From Biomphalaria glabrata (lineage: Eukaryota > Mollusca > Gastropoda > Planorbidae): a stretch of 64,000 nucleotides of DNA. The DNA lies in NCBI RefSeq assembly GCF_947242115.1, contig NC_074719.1, forward strand, positions 4,104,783 through 4,168,782, read 5' to 3'. Below the pieces are notes generated by a model, which worked only from the letters and a program-made list of their open reading frames with translations, made no database searches and was not told the DNA's origin. This document shows positions 29,920-40,940 of the stretch, piece by piece. Made by a program: the position numbers and the translations under genes. Position 1 is the first letter of the stretch. Each line of letters opens with the position of its first letter.

Positions 29920-30140
29920 ACGCTGTGGCTTTTAAAACCTGGTGTCCTGGGTTCAAATCTCGGTGAAGACTGGGATTTGTAGGGCGCATCTGAGGCCACC
30001 CAACTCTTATGGGTGCCTGACGTAAGTTTGGGAACGTAATGGCGGTTGGTCATCCTGTTAACCGTTGGCCAAAGAAACAAATAACTTTAACCTCGTCTGA
30101 ACTATAGATCGCAAGGTCTGAAAGGTCTGAAAAGGGAACT
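29920..30140 (+). mobile_element. SINE family B, plus-strand sense
   Basis: ggtgtcctgggttcaaatct (B-box region), then gaagactgggatttgtaggg, gggtgcctgacgtaagtt, atcctgttaaccgttggcca and the tail gcaaggtctgaaaggtctga, followed by (TA)n. This is the clearest tail-to-microsatellite junction of the family. Confidence 0.8.
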
Positions 30141-30444
30141 TTATATATATATATATATATATTATTTTTAGATTTTGTTAAAATAGGCCTATCATTTTAT
30201 ATTAAAACTAAAGTATTTTACATTTATTTCATTTCATCTCGAGTTAAATTGAGTTTTGTTCACAAAGAAGATATTCAAGTTATTTCAACTTTGTAAGTTA
30301 TGATATATTACGCCTACATTGGTTGAGTTGTCTACCAGCAGTTTGGCGCTATATAAGTCAACGACCGACAACAACAGGAATGGAACTCAAAACCACCGTC
30401 AATATTCATGAATTAGCACTTGTTGTTTTGATTGTTGTTTTTTT

Positions 30445-30650
30445 TTATATAGGGTCCTTGTAGAACCGGACAGAACGTCGCTCGACCATTCTGTGTTGTC
30501 AGATGACTACATCCCTCATGACGCTTCTGAGCTCTGTTCACGACGCCGAACCGTCATGTAGACACTCGTTACGGTTGACCGCTCGAATAGCGCTGGCCTA
30601 GGCTGGGACGATTTGCGTCGGCTGACTACACACACACCACTACCCACATA
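30445..30650 (-). mobile_element. LTR-like fossil fragment, minus orientation
   Basis: It corresponds to 16840-17070 and 36360-36600 in reverse. Shared stretches include agaaccggacagaacg, gcgctggcct and actacacacacaccactac. Incomplete and broken. Family unresolved. Confidence 0.45.
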
Positions 30651-30654
30651 TGTC

Positions 30655-31158
30655 TTCTTATCTTATCTTATATAATACAGACGTTACTCCAAAAAAGAAG
30701 ATGATTACGTCCTACGCGTCATGCATTTAGTCATGCATATTAACCAATGACTTAAATTCTGCCAAGTCACTGGTTTTCCTGGCTAGCTCAGGCAACCCAT
30801 TCCATGCTCTAATAGCACTAGGGAAGAAGGAGTATTTGTACAAATTTGTTCTAGCATATGGGACGAGGAATGTGCCTTTATCTTTGTGTCTTTCAGAGTA
30901 TTTTATTAAATTTTGTTTTTGTATTTGAAGATTATGGTTCAGTGTTTTATGTATTATTGCTACTTTACTTTTGAGCCTTCTGTCCTGAAGGCTTTCTAAA
31001 TTTAGTGATTTTACTAAAGGTGTTACTCTAGTCAAATGTGAATATTCGTTTGTTATGAATCGCAATGCTCTATTTTGTGTCTGTTCTAGTTTCTTAATGT
31101 TTTCTTGAGTTGAGGGGTCCCAAACGGAGGATGCATATTCTATTATTGGCCTAACCAA
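30655..31158 (-). mobile_element. CR1-like LINE ORF2 C-terminus and 3' end
   Basis: The minus strand is open for 143 codons: MVRPIIEYASSVWDP, EQTQNRALRFI, LNLESLQDRRLKSKVAIIHK, VPYARTNLYKYSFFPSAIRA and WNGLP. This is the closing region of CR1/jockey-type reverse transcriptases. The 3' untranslated end has gatgattacgtcctacg and cttatataatacagacg in the plus direction. It is the best preserved of six copies of this tail in the window. Confidence 0.9.
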
Positions 31159-31159
31159 G

Positions 31160-31450
31160 GTTCATAAAAGTATGTTAGAAACAAACGAATAGTCATTCTC
31201 TGGCACTGCCAGTGTCGAGCTTCGTCAGAGAGAAACAAAATCATTGTAGTTCCTTTAACAGCATCAACTGATATATTTTCAGGTGATTAGCCAGGTCTGC
31301 AGCAGTACCGCCCTCTGACAGGTTATGAGGATTCTCTTTAGGGCTTCGAATGTGTCTGCGAGTTTCATTACCCTATAACAACATGGTGTCTTGTTCCTTT
31401 AGATAGCTTCTATAGTCGTTTAATCTACGCTTAGTTTTTGATATGTTCTT
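31160..31450 (-). mobile_element. LINE ORF2 C-terminus fragment (PIVISTEG type), decayed
   Basis: Reverse of 19150-19345: gttagaaacaaacgaatag, cattctctggcactgcca, gtctgcagcagtaccgccct and ctgacagg. It joins directly to the CR1-like fragment at 31158. Confidence 0.7.
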
Positions 31451-32365
31451 CATTTTTCAATTTCCGTTTTCCGTATATTACGGAATAGTGGTACGGCGAT
31501 GTCAATTATAGTTGCTGATTTTTTTTTTTTTTTTGCCGATAAACAGTAAATATGGGCAATTAAAAATCCATCGTCTCATCAGTCAAAATAACTCGAGAAC
31601 CTCCGGTATTTGTATTAAAGAGGCGTACCTTTCTTAATTAGAATGTGTCAAAGCCAGGTGTTGATGTATTCGTTTCACGACTTCCTTATGACGACCTTGA
31701 TAAAGTGTAGGCCTACAACGGACTCAACCGTAGGAATGGCGTGTTTTGAGCCGCGCTAATGAAGCAGCCTTGTCAGTCGTCACCAAGTAATAGAGCCAGA
31801 AATTTTCAGTAGATTGCTTCTTTTTTTTTTCCCATTGGTGAATCTCATGCCCTACGTCATCTAAACCACTATTAACATCAGTTGTTGTTTTGGTTTTTTT
31901 TGCCAGATAATCGTATTTGCTAAGGAAGATTTGTTGAATGAGGCAGGGGTGGAGATGGAGCTACATAGTTTGTATATGCTCCGTATTCAACTGCCTTCAT
32001 CCCTCCTGAGGACATATAACCGTATGGTGCAGGCAGCGAAATTATTATTATTCTATAATTATTATTGAAATGGAGTTTTGGTTACGATAGTATCGATTTT
32101 TATTGAAGGTGATATAGCCCTCCCCCCCCCCCCCCAATTATTGGTTACACTGAAATTTGTTGACGGTAGTTTTTTGTATATTTTTTTATTGGATTAAAAA
32201 AAAAGGAGTGTGGGGGCTACATCAAAACCTTCTTGGCTATTACCATGAAAACTGATGTGTAACTGGTTTGACTTCACTCATGGAACTTGATGACTGTAGT
32301 TTTGCTTTATTTTTTAAAATACTAACACAAAACTATAACTTACTAATTGTTTTTGTTGTAGTTAC
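31451..32365. other. No gene recognised
   Basis: Mixed sequence with several homopolymer runs and a C run at 32120-32134. No repeat relative was found in this window. Confidence 0.4.
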
Positions 32366-33030
32366 CATATAAAGGTTATCTGTTTCTGTGGCCCATGGTT
32401 AACGAGGGTGTCAGGTGGCCGGCACAACGACCAACCGCATTTGCTTTCCCCAACTAAAGCCAGGTAGCCATTAGAGTTGAGTGGATTTTGACATCCAGTC
32501 TGTACTACCCCCACCTCCTTTTCTGGCTTTACTGTTTTACGAAATGACGCAATGCCTTACTCAATTTTGGCAGTATTCAAGGTTTTTGAACTAAGGAGGG
32601 CTGCATAGGTCATAGTTAATATTAAACTCTTAATAGCAACGGTTTTGAGAGTTTTAGAAAGCATGTAGAAAATTGTATCCTTTATTTCTTTTATATTTGT
32701 AAAGAAAAATTGTTATTGATTGTTTTGGCTGCATTACACTAAGCCTAACAGAATACAAAGCAATAGTTAAAAAATACAAAGTTTCCCTTTCAGACCTTGC
32801 AATCTATAGGGCAGATGATGTTAAGGTCATCTCTTTCTTTGGCCAATGGTTGATGAGCAGGGTGTCATGTGGCCAGCACAATTACCAATCGCCTGTACTC
32901 TCCTCAATTAAGTCAGGTACCCTTTAGAGCTTTATCCAGAAATTCAAAATCCCAGTCTTCACCAAAATTGGAACCCAGGACCCCAGCTTCAGAAGCCAAG
33001 CACTTAACCACAGCCACCGGGCCCCCACAC
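32366..33030 (-). mobile_element. Two SINE family B copies (32366-32490 and 32778-33030)
   Basis: The first is partial: gtttctgtggcccatggtta acgagggtgtcaggtggc. The second is nearly complete, from gtttccctttcagaccttgc to acttaaccacagccaccggg, with the inverted B-box region ttggaacccaggaccccag. The two are in the same orientation. Confidence 0.75.
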
Positions 33031-33199
33031 ACATTATATCAGTTATTGATAACACAAAGTATAACAGCACAAATATGTAGCATAATATCACAATTAGTTT
33101 TAATTGAAGACAAAATATATCTTTTTAAGATATTGCCTATTAAACATATAAATGAAAACATATAAAATGTAAAAATAAAATACACATTTTTTTAATAAA

Positions 33200-34140
33200 T
33201 GGCATTGGTGGCAGGTTTTAAAACAAATATCAATTCAAAGCATATATATTTAAAACAAAAGAGCTGACAAAGTTCAATTTAAAAAAAAAGTGTTTATTTA
33301 TGAAAAAAAAATTTCAATACTTTACTATTTATCATGACAATCTAAAGAATCACTACATAAATTGAAATGTTCATTTTTAGCTAATAAACTTCTGCTTGCT
33401 ATAATTTTTTTGATATTCTCTGAGAGACATGTACATACATTTCATTGGTAAGTATGCTTGATACACATTAGATGTTTAAAATCAAATCAACCACAGATTT
33501 CTGTAAATACTTCAGACCATATCTAGCCAAGATAGTAGTAAAGTTTAAAGCAGTTGAATCTAGGGTTAAAATAAAAAATAAACAACACAAAAACTCATGC
33601 ATAGAACACAAATATTCAATTTCTTTAGAACCATGTAAGCACACAATAACAAACAATATAAGTGACAATGTGTAAACCTTTTTTAAAACTATGAATAGTT
33701 ATAACCAAACACATTTAAATCCCATATTGTTTGGCTAGGCATTAAAGTACATAAGTGTACAATATCTAATAAGTTAACAAATTTAAAAAAGTATATATAT
33801 TAATTCATTAATTTTTTTTTAATCTTTGACATTGTTGTTTTATTTTTATTATAAACCTGCCAAACGGAAATTTCAAATCTGAAATCAACGTTTATATCTA
33901 TAAAACAAATCTAGACTCTTAAGTATGTATCTGAACTGTTCCCTAACAATAAACTATTTAATTTAAACTGGGGAAAAGAAATAAAGAACATTCTAATACA
34001 GCAAATGTTGTGGTTGAAATGGCAGAAAATATTTCCAACACTTGGACTTAAAACAAGTGAATCATAAAGTGAGTTCAGAAAATCCATAAAAAAAAAAAAA
34101 AAAAAGAAAACACTTGTTGCATGAATCAGTTGAAACGTTT
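33200..34140 (-). repeat. Downstream part of ZF-3 duplication block
   Basis: 33480-34060 aligns with 2440-2632 plus 5088-5380 downstream of ZF-1 (see those entries). The uninterrupted state here is the reference for the hAT insertion there. Otherwise it is AT-rich with no supported gene. Confidence 0.6.
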
Positions 34141-34251
34141 CAAATATGAAGATAAAGACAAATGTTCAAGACATATTTAACATTGACAGTTTGAACTTGT
34201 GTGTGCCGTAATCAAATCTAGAGCTATAAAGTACAATTCTTTTGACATTAA

Positions 34252-34432
34252 AAACTGCCTGGTCGTGCGGTTTGCACGCTGGACTGTCGTTTGGACTTAT
34301 CAATGGTCCCAGGTTCAAACCCTGTCAGCTCCCATCCTCTGTCGTCCTGCGGGAGGTTTGGACTAGGAAGTAAACTATCTTCAACTCTGAAGGAACATCC
34401 GAAACATGTAAAACATATGTTTTACATATGTT
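34252..34432 (+). mobile_element. SINE family A, plus-strand copy
   Basis: ctgcctggtcgtgcggtttg, actgtcgtttggactt, ggttcaaaccctg (B-box-like), cgtcctgcgggaggtttgg and the tail acatccgaaacatgtaaaac. It lies about 150 bases past the ZF-3 stop. Confidence 0.85.
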
Positions 34433-34439
34433 TTTTAAC

Positions 34440-34577
34440 CAGTTTGAACTGATTGGTGTTTTATCCAATGTGCAAATTGTGGAAATTATTTCTGGTATAT
34501 ATCACATTTAAATATTGTATTTTTGACCAGAATGAATCACTTAGCCAATTTTCACATTTGAAGAGGGCAAAAAATTT
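34440..34577 (-). pseudogene. Decayed fingers downstream of the ZF-3 stop
   Basis: Past the stop, the minus strand still shows finger-like text in changing frames. Examples are KNFLPSSNVK, VIHSGQK and a degraded second unit around FPQFAHW. ZF-3 residues ADVTIKQEICP occupy the place of a TGEKPFKCQICP linker plus finger start, so the present C-terminus is itself a worn finger. About two units are represented. Confidence 0.6.
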
Positions 34578-35996
34578 TTAGGGACAAATTTCCTGTTTAA
34601 TGGTTACATCAGCATGAAGCATTTGGTGCTTTTTCAAAGTTGAAGCACGAGAAAATCCTTTCAGACATATTTGACATTTAAATCGTTTTTCACCAGTATG
34701 AATCACTTGATGAGTTTTCAATTTTGAAGATGAATGAAATTCTTTCAGGCAAATTTGACATTTAAATGGATTTTTACCAGAATGAATCTTTTCGTGTGCT
34801 TTTAAATGGGAAGGATACAAAAACTCTTTGAGGCATATTTCACACTTAAATGGATTTTTACCAGCATGAACAACTTTGTGAGTTTTCAATTTTGAAGATG
34901 AATGAAATTCTTTCAGGCATATTTGACATTTCAATGTTTTTTTACCAGAATGAATCTTTTCATGTGCTTTTAAATGGGAAGGATAAGAAAACTCTTTCAG
35001 GCATATTTGACATTTATTTGGATTTTCCCCAAAATGAGTCAATTCATGTGTTTTCAAATGGGAAGGATACGAATATTCTTTTAGGCATACTTGACATTTA
35101 AATGGTTTTTCGCCAGAATGAACCACTTGGTGACCTCTCAGATTTGTAGCTCGAGAAAATCCTTTGTGGCATATTTGACATTTAAAAGGTTTTTCGCCAG
35201 AATGAACCATTTCGTGTGATTTCAAAGACGAAGGGTACAAGAATTCTTTTTGACAAATGCGACATTTGAATGGTCTTGCACTAGTGTGAATCAGCTGGTG
35301 GGTTTTTAAATGTGAAGATAGAAAAAATTCTTTCAGACATATTTGACATTGAAATAGTTTTTCCCCCGTATGAACCACTTTGTGACTTTTCAAATGTGAA
35401 GCTCTAGAAAATCCTTTGAGGCATATTTGACACTGAAATGGTTTTTCACCAGAATGAATCCTTTCATGTATTTTCAAATGTGAAGGGTACAAGAATTGTT
35501 TTAAGCATATCTTACATTTAAATGGATTTTCACCAGAGTGAATCATTTTGTGTGCTTTTAAATGCGCAGGATAAACAAACTCTTTGAGGCATATTTGACA
35601 TTTAAATGGCTTTTCACCACAATGTAACTTTTGGTGACTTTTCATATGCGAAGAATACGCAAATTTTTTGTGACAGATTTGACATTTATATGGTTTTTCC
35701 CCAGTGTGAATGACTAGATGTCTTTTTAAAAGTGAAGTTGTCGTAAATTTTTTATGACAAATGTGGCATTGAAATATTTTTTCAGCATGACTCCGCTGAT
35801 GTTTTTTTAATAGTGCAGGTTTAGTGAACTCTTTGAGACAAGCCTGACATTGAATTTTTTTTTCCACTTGATCACAAGAATTTGGTATCTCTTTACCAGA
35901 AACTGTTTCTTTAGAATGGTTTCCAGCAACTGGATCTTGCATGTTATCAGTGAGTACATTTGTTTCCAAAGTTGTTTCCTTTTCTTTCTTAATATC
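34578..35996 (-). CDS. ZF-3 exon 3: C2H2 zinc-finger array (15 fingers)
   Basis: Final coding exon of the largest paralogue, after an acceptor (tttgttacag), phase 0, 472 residues. It starts DIKKEKETTLETNVLTDN, with an IKKE motif and the family linker ending GKEIPNSCDQ. Fifteen C2H2 fingers follow from about residue 50 to 463, all with intact Cys and His and mostly GEKPFKC linkers. Fingers 11-12 and 13-14 are a repeated pair (YPSHLKAH, then SSSKLKTH), and YP-H helices also occur in fingers 4, 5 and 10, so the array grew by duplication. The C-terminus reads VTIKQEICP. With exons 1 and 2 the protein is about 621 residues. Presumably nuclear and DNA-binding. The target is unknown. Confidence 0.93.
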   Translation of the reverse strand, partial: DIKKEKETTLETNVLTDNMQDPVAGNHSKETVSGKEIPNSCDQVEKKIQCQACLKEFTKPALLKKHQRSHAEKIFQCHICHKKFTTTSLLKRHLVIHTGEKPYKCQICHKKFAYSSHMKSHQKLHCGEKPFKCQICLKEFVYPAHLKAHKMIHSGENPFKCKICLKQFLYPSHLKIHERIHSGEKPFQCQICLKGFSRASHLKSHKVVHTGEKLFQCQICLKEFFLSSHLKTHQLIHTSARPFKCRICQKEFLYPSSLKSHEMVHSGEKPFKCQICHKGFSRATNLRGHQVVHSGEKPFKCQVCLKEYSYPSHLKTHELTHFGENPNKCQICLKEFSYPSHLKAHEKIHSGKKTLKCQICLKEFHSSSKLKTHKVVHAGKNPFKCEICLKEFLYPSHLKAHEKIHSGKNPFKCQICLKEFHSSSKLKTHQVIHTGEKRFKCQICLKGFSRASTLKKHQMLHADVTIKQEICP

Positions 35997-36245
35997 CTGT
36001 AACAAAAAGAATTTATTCATTATTACATTAATAATTTAATAATAAAAATAGCATCTCCTTTTAGATTATAGTAAGTACAGGTCTTTTATCATTTATAATA
36101 ATATATTTATTTTGAGATAAATAGAAAAAGAAATTAAGCGATTTTCATCAAGGAAACATATCCCTTTTGCAATCTTTTAAACAGTCAATTGTTGATTTTG
36201 TAAACCTATTATAGGAATTGATATTGAAAATCTGCATGATTCTAG

Positions 36246-36330
36246 ATATGAAAGAAGTATGGGCATAGCCAGGATCTTTTTCTGTGGAAAGGGGGGTAAT
36301 TGGGGGGGATCTTTTGCTTCCCCCTCTCTC
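36246..36330 (+). repeat. GGGCATAGCCAGGATC repeat, copy 2
   Basis: tgggcatagccaggatcttt, then a G-rich and C-rich stretch, as at 28815-28900. It lies in ZF-3 intron 2. Confidence 0.5.
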
Positions 36331-36335
36331 CCATA

Positions 36336-37060
36336 TATATATATATTATTGTAAATGTGGTGTTAGTTTGGATACGAGTAGTAGTGTGTGTGTAGTCAGC
36401 AGACTCAAATTACCCAAGGTCAGCACTAGATGAGTGGTCAACCATGACGATGGCAACAGTCTTCCTTGGTGACTGGCAAAGTTTCAAGAAACATCTAAAG
36501 TGAACACCACTCATGACAGCCATGTTAGATGTAGCCACATGATCAACCCGAATGATCGAACAATGTTCTATTGGTTTCTGGAAGGTTAGCGGGGACCCTA
36601 TAGAAAGATAGGAAGTGTCGCAGTCAAGATGGTTCACTACATGCTTGACTTGGTTTGGTGTGGTTTGGCGGTGTGGTTCTGTACGGCACACTACAATGGT
36701 TTGGTGCGGAGTAGAGTCAAGACACCTCGTGAGTACGAGACGATGTCTTGATCTTGATCTGTGATCAAGTCTGACAAAATGAGCCGAGTGTGTGAAGTCA
36801 GTCCTGAACAGCTGAACCCAGTGCCAGAGACGAGGCAGAGAGGCCAGTAGAGTTTGATACAGCGGTACAATTGTTTAGGGTGAAACATTTGTTGTCCTTT
36901 CAGTGCTACATGTTGCCAATAGTACAGTATTGGCTGTGATTTATTGGACATCAAACTGTTATGTTATTTTGGAGCCCTGAGTTGTTAAGTTCTTTAATTA
37001 GGTAGTGTTGTATGGAGCAGTTTGCAGACAGCCTGTTTAGTGAGAATTGTTACAATTATA
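36336..37060 (+). mobile_element. LTR-like fossil, longest copy
   Basis: About 700 bases without coding capacity, related in its first part to 16820-17130 and 30445-30650. Its later part (gagtacgagacgatgtcttg, tgccaatagtacagtattgg) has no partner here. Length and composition suit a solitary LTR, possibly Ty3/Gypsy-like. The ends are not certain. It lies in ZF-3 intron 2, antisense to the gene. Confidence 0.45.
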
Positions 37061-37499
37061 TATACCGGTACATGTATGTGTGCATGTGCACGCGTACATA
37101 TTTTTATTAAATTCCAACCATTCATTCTTTCTGATATTTTTTGTACTCTAGAATAGGTTCTTCTTGGAGTTAGTGGATAGATAGTAGACACCCCGCCCTT
37201 TCAAGCTAGGAGGTTTGGTTTCTCAGCTGCCCCGGCACCAAGCATTATTTCCAGCATTAAAAAAAAAAAGTCGTTGCATCCACTGTAGGCTGCTCAAGTC
37301 CTCAGACACACACTATGCCTACAAATAATATATGTAAATATTATAGGCATGTTTAAGTCTTCATTTTCATTCTAATCATTTACAAAAATGAGTTTTTGAG
37401 TGATTAGCGTTAGAAAAAAAAACTAATTAGCTTTCACACATTTTACCATTGCTGTAATAGAAGCATACCATAATGTTTGTACTTAAAAAAAACAAACTT
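37061..37499. other. ZF-3 intron 2, no feature recognised
   Basis: AT-rich with an A run near 37260-37271. No reading frame of interest. Confidence 0.45.
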
Positions 37500-37830
37500 C
37501 ACTGAACTATATCTTATCTCATTAATTACAGACATTACTCCAAAAGAGATAATTATGCACTATGCATATTCATGTATCACTCTAGTCATGCATGTTAAAC
37601 AGTGACAAAACTCATCTAAATTATTTTGTTTCCTGGCTGATTTAGGCAACCCATTTCATGCTCTAGTAGAATTAGGGAAGAAGGAGCACTTGTACAAATT
37701 TGTCCTAGCATGTGAAATAAGAAATGTGCCTTTATCTTTGTGTCTGAGTATTTTATTCAGTTTTGGTTTTGTACTTGTAGATTATGGTTCAGTGTTTTAT
37801 TATCTATTACTAGATAGCACTTAAGACAAC
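37500..37830 (-). mobile_element. CR1-like LINE 3' end fragment, degraded
   Basis: cttatctcattaattacagacattactcc, ttcctggctgatttaggcaa cccatttcatgctcta and aatgtgcctttatctttgtg match 30655-30990 with many changes. Confidence 0.75.
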
Positions 37831-38149
37831 TATATACAGTTAGGTTGTCATGTTTTTTTTTTATATTAAGAATAATGCATGCACATTTTTTGGAGTTACT
37901 TAAAGCTAGTTCTTAGCTAGGATGATAATAAAAATCTTGTTTCAGAAAATTTTTAACCAAATTCTAACCCTTACTCATTATACATTAATACTTTTTATTT
38001 TTCTTATAAAAGTGCAAACTTTCCTTCTGAATGTGAATTTTTTTTTAATTTCTTGTATTAGAGCTTTCACCTAAAGATTTCCTCCCATTCTAAATGCAAG
38101 CCTTAAAAAGTGATAATCAAATTTCACACAAATATTTGAACATCTAGTG

Positions 38150-38312
38150 GTAAAAGGGTGGAGCGGTAAAGCACTTGACTTCCGAACCGGGGTCCTGGGT
38201 TCAAATCCTGGTAAAGAGTACGATTTTTTTATTTCTGGATCTTTGGGTGCCTCTGAGTCAACCCAGCCTGACATTAGTTAGGGAAAAGTAAAGGAGGTTG
38301 GTCGTTGTTAGT
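38150..38312 (+). mobile_element. SINE family B, plus-strand sense, 5' part
   Basis: ggtggagcggtaaagcacttgacttcc-type head, then aaccggggtcctgggttcaa (B-box region) and ggatctttgggtgcctctga. It ends near aggttggtcgttgtta. A tRNA-like head is obvious. It is inserted in ZF-3 intron 2. Confidence 0.8.
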
Positions 38313-38317
38313 CTAGA

Positions 38318-38400
38318 TCTATTACAAATTTAATTACATGACTGATCTAAACTAATTGATACACTTAATATAAGCTTTTTTTAAAAAAAGAATTTTTGTG
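38318..38400 (-). repeat. Inverted copy of ZF-1 intron 1 sequence
   Basis: The reverse complement matches 11757-11835: gtgtatcaattagttt, gatcagtcatgtaattaaat and ttgtaata-atctagact, with few differences over about 75 bases. In ZF-1 it lies in intron 1. Here it lies in intron 2, in the opposite orientation. Confidence 0.75.
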
Positions 38401-38629
38401 TACTTTTCTTGTTAAAAGTTTAAAAATGGAAAGTGAAAGTAGAGCTAATAAACTTAAGACTTTCAAGGAGAGTTACAACTTATTATGGCCAGTTTCCTAT
38501 CCATTTGGGGAAGAAAGACTGTAGACTACAAGAGAAAACTGAGAAGAACACTTTAAAAACTGCAAACTACAATTAATCAGGATTGGCTTGTTAGCAAGCA
38601 ACTTCTACCCTATAAACTAATGCCTTACT

Positions 38630-39500
38630 ATAATTTCAGAGATGAATGTTGACTCAGGAGGGACTTGTGCTTAAAGTCGCTACCATCAGCAATGGAACAC
38701 AGCCATGTCTGAAAAGTGAGAGTTTATTCTGGCCAGGAATGGCTGGTGACATAAAGCATTACATTTCAACCTGTGAAATATGTCAAGCTTTTCAATTAAC
38801 CAACAGAAAGAGACTTAAATGAATCATTAAGTTCCATTGGAAAAGGTTGGTGTTGATCTTTTCAAACTGGACAGTAAAGACTATCTTGTCTGTGTGGACT
38901 ACTACAGTAACTATTGCAAAGTTGATCACTTAGAAATACCAGGGCAGTAACATTTGTAAGGGAACTAAAAGCTTATTTGCTAGATATGGCATCCCATCTA
39001 CAGTGGTCAGGTATAATGGGCCTCAATTCTCATTTGAGAGCTTCACAAAATTCACCAAGAATTGGAGTTTCAATCACCTGATGAGCAGTCCACATTACCA
39101 CAGATAAAAGGGTGAAGTAGAATCAGCAGTGAAGATATAAAAACTATGATGAATAAATCAGGTGAAGGAATGTATCACTGAAATCTAAATTTACATGTGA
39201 AGAATCCCACCGCCTACTGATATGAAAGCACCAACATATACAACTAGCTCAGGCAGAGTGGTCAAATCTACAAGAACTAGTTTCTATGAATATGACTGAC
39301 CTTAAACACTGGAGGATGTCACATTTATGTGAATATTTAACTCCAGGTTGAGAAAGAAGTGTTTTCATTATTTTGTGTGTGTTGTCTCCCTTGTTCTAAT
39401 ATTCAGAGTATTTATAACACTCTAATATTCAGAGTGTTGACATGTTTTGTTCTTATAGTGCTGTAACAGTCTTCTAATATTCCTCCAAGTATGTCAATAA
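38630..39500 (+). mobile_element. Ty3/Gypsy-like retrotransposon fossil (pol 3' part)
   Basis: Integrase-region similarity is recognisable on the plus strand, including the zinc-binding region, part of the catalytic core and a C-terminal TTSSGRVVK-type end. Possible LTR-like sequence follows to about 39500. It is clearly broken and incomplete, with multiple interruptions, and looks old. No gag or reverse transcriptase part was recognised. It lies in ZF-3 intron 2, antisense to the gene. Confidence 0.65.
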
Positions 39501-39962
39501 AATGGAATGATATTTTAAACTGCTGTGGCTGTAATCTAAATCATTAGTGATAATGTAACACGTTACTACTAAAGTAGAAAGTATATTACGAGGAGAAATG
39601 AACTTATTGCACAAGTCAAATCAATCAAAAAGAGACGCTGCCCAAGTGTAAGGTCAAATCTAAGAATGACAGTAAAGCAGAGCATGGAAAAACTGAAAGG
39701 GTAATGTAAAGGTAACAAAAAAATTAACTACCTAGTAATTGCAAAGAAGAAAAAGAAAACATGAAGTTATGGGACACTTGAGGTGTAAAATTAAAACAGC
39801 TAGCCAAGAAAAAAAAAAAGAAGACTTAAAGAAATTTTGTTTCCTAATAAACCAAAAAAAAAAATATATACATTTAAGTAATAAACAATGACTATATAGT
39901 CATTTTTGTACAAAAATTGCTGCTTACAACTCTGCTAAACTTTATTTTCAGATAGTATTTAC

Positions 39963-40058
39963 CAGACTGTTGTTTGTCTTCAGTTTCACCACCAGGGACC
40001 AAGGTTTTTTGCTTTCTTTAAAATTGGTTCTTTCTATCTCTTGCTTTACATTACTCTC
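39963..40058 (-). CDS. ZF-3 exon 2, short form
   Basis: 32 codons, acceptor (ggtttgacag), donor (agtctg|gtaaat), phase 0. It reads ESNVKQEIERTNFKESKKPW and ends KTNNSL, with one VKQE motif. Compared with ZF-4 (60 codons) it lacks the segment from YPVP to SEVSVSQ. In ZF-4 the word agtct occurs where the gap begins, and ZF-1 has agtctg at the donor, so a deletion between short repeats is plausible. The reading frame is kept. Confidence 0.8.
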
Positions 40059-40940
40059 CTGTCAAACCAAATAAAAATAACAAATAATTTAAGAAACAAT
40101 ATAAGAATTAAAATATATATACACAAATACCCTGGCATCATTCATTCACTACCACTCACTAATCAACAATTCTACCACTTCAGGTAGACGAAACGATACA
40201 CCTTAACCTATCAACACTAAACCATTTTCACAATTGAAACCAAAGCTGTTATCAAAAATGATTTAATATAATGTTTAAAGATACATTGCCAAAAATGTGT
40301 GCTTCCTATTTTTTGTTAGCTAAAAAGATTCTAATTCCTAATTATAGGTCTCATTTTTAATTCTACATGTAAATCTAGATAAAGTCTAAATATTTTTTTC
40401 CTAGTACTAACAAAATAGGTGTGTGCATGATTGAGGAGAGGGGGGGCGTGTTAATAAATTGGACTATTCCAATTTGGTGTAACAAATACTAGAATTTAAG
40501 GGAAAGGAGAACATGTGGAAATTGGTTATGAAAAAATAAATAAGGTGGAGGGAGTTTTCTGCAAGAAATCTATGTATGTGAAAGAGCAGAATAATGCGCA
40601 GGACGCAATAAAAAGGTGGTTCCTACCAATTGTTGAAAGTGGAAAAGATAAGAAAGGAAGGGGGGAGGGGGGGGCAGAAGTAAAAACAATACATGAGAAC
40701 AAATCAACAGGAGTTGCAAGTTGGTAATGCTACTTAATAAATAAATACGTACATACAAAATAATGTACTAAATTATTTTAGCTTCATATGAAAGGGGAGA
40801 AATTGTAGTCCCGTGTCAATTTGTAAATATTCATAAAAATATATTTAAAAAAAAGATGGTTATTTTTAATATTTGACTGATACATATGTTTATATTAAAA
40901 ATGTGTTTGATGTCATGTATGTCAGTAAACAATGGAATAC
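40059..40940. other. ZF-3 intron 1
   Basis: AT-rich. A plus-strand frame at 40515-40727 contains an AGGAAGGGGGGAGGGG purine run and has no recognisable similarity. No transposon end was identified. Confidence 0.5.

Noticed and set aside
29751-30080. 109-codon minus-strand frame as a gene
   Set aside because: Most of it is the reverse of a SINE family B copy. The FEPRTPGF text comes from the tRNA-like region and recurs in other SINE copies.
36410-36954. Two minus-strand frames of about 90 codons
   Set aside because: Both lie in LTR-like repeat sequence, and neither frame is kept in the related pieces.
40515-40727. 70-codon plus-strand frame in ZF-3 intron 1
   Set aside because: Purine-rich low-complexity sequence with no similarity seen and no splice context on that strand.
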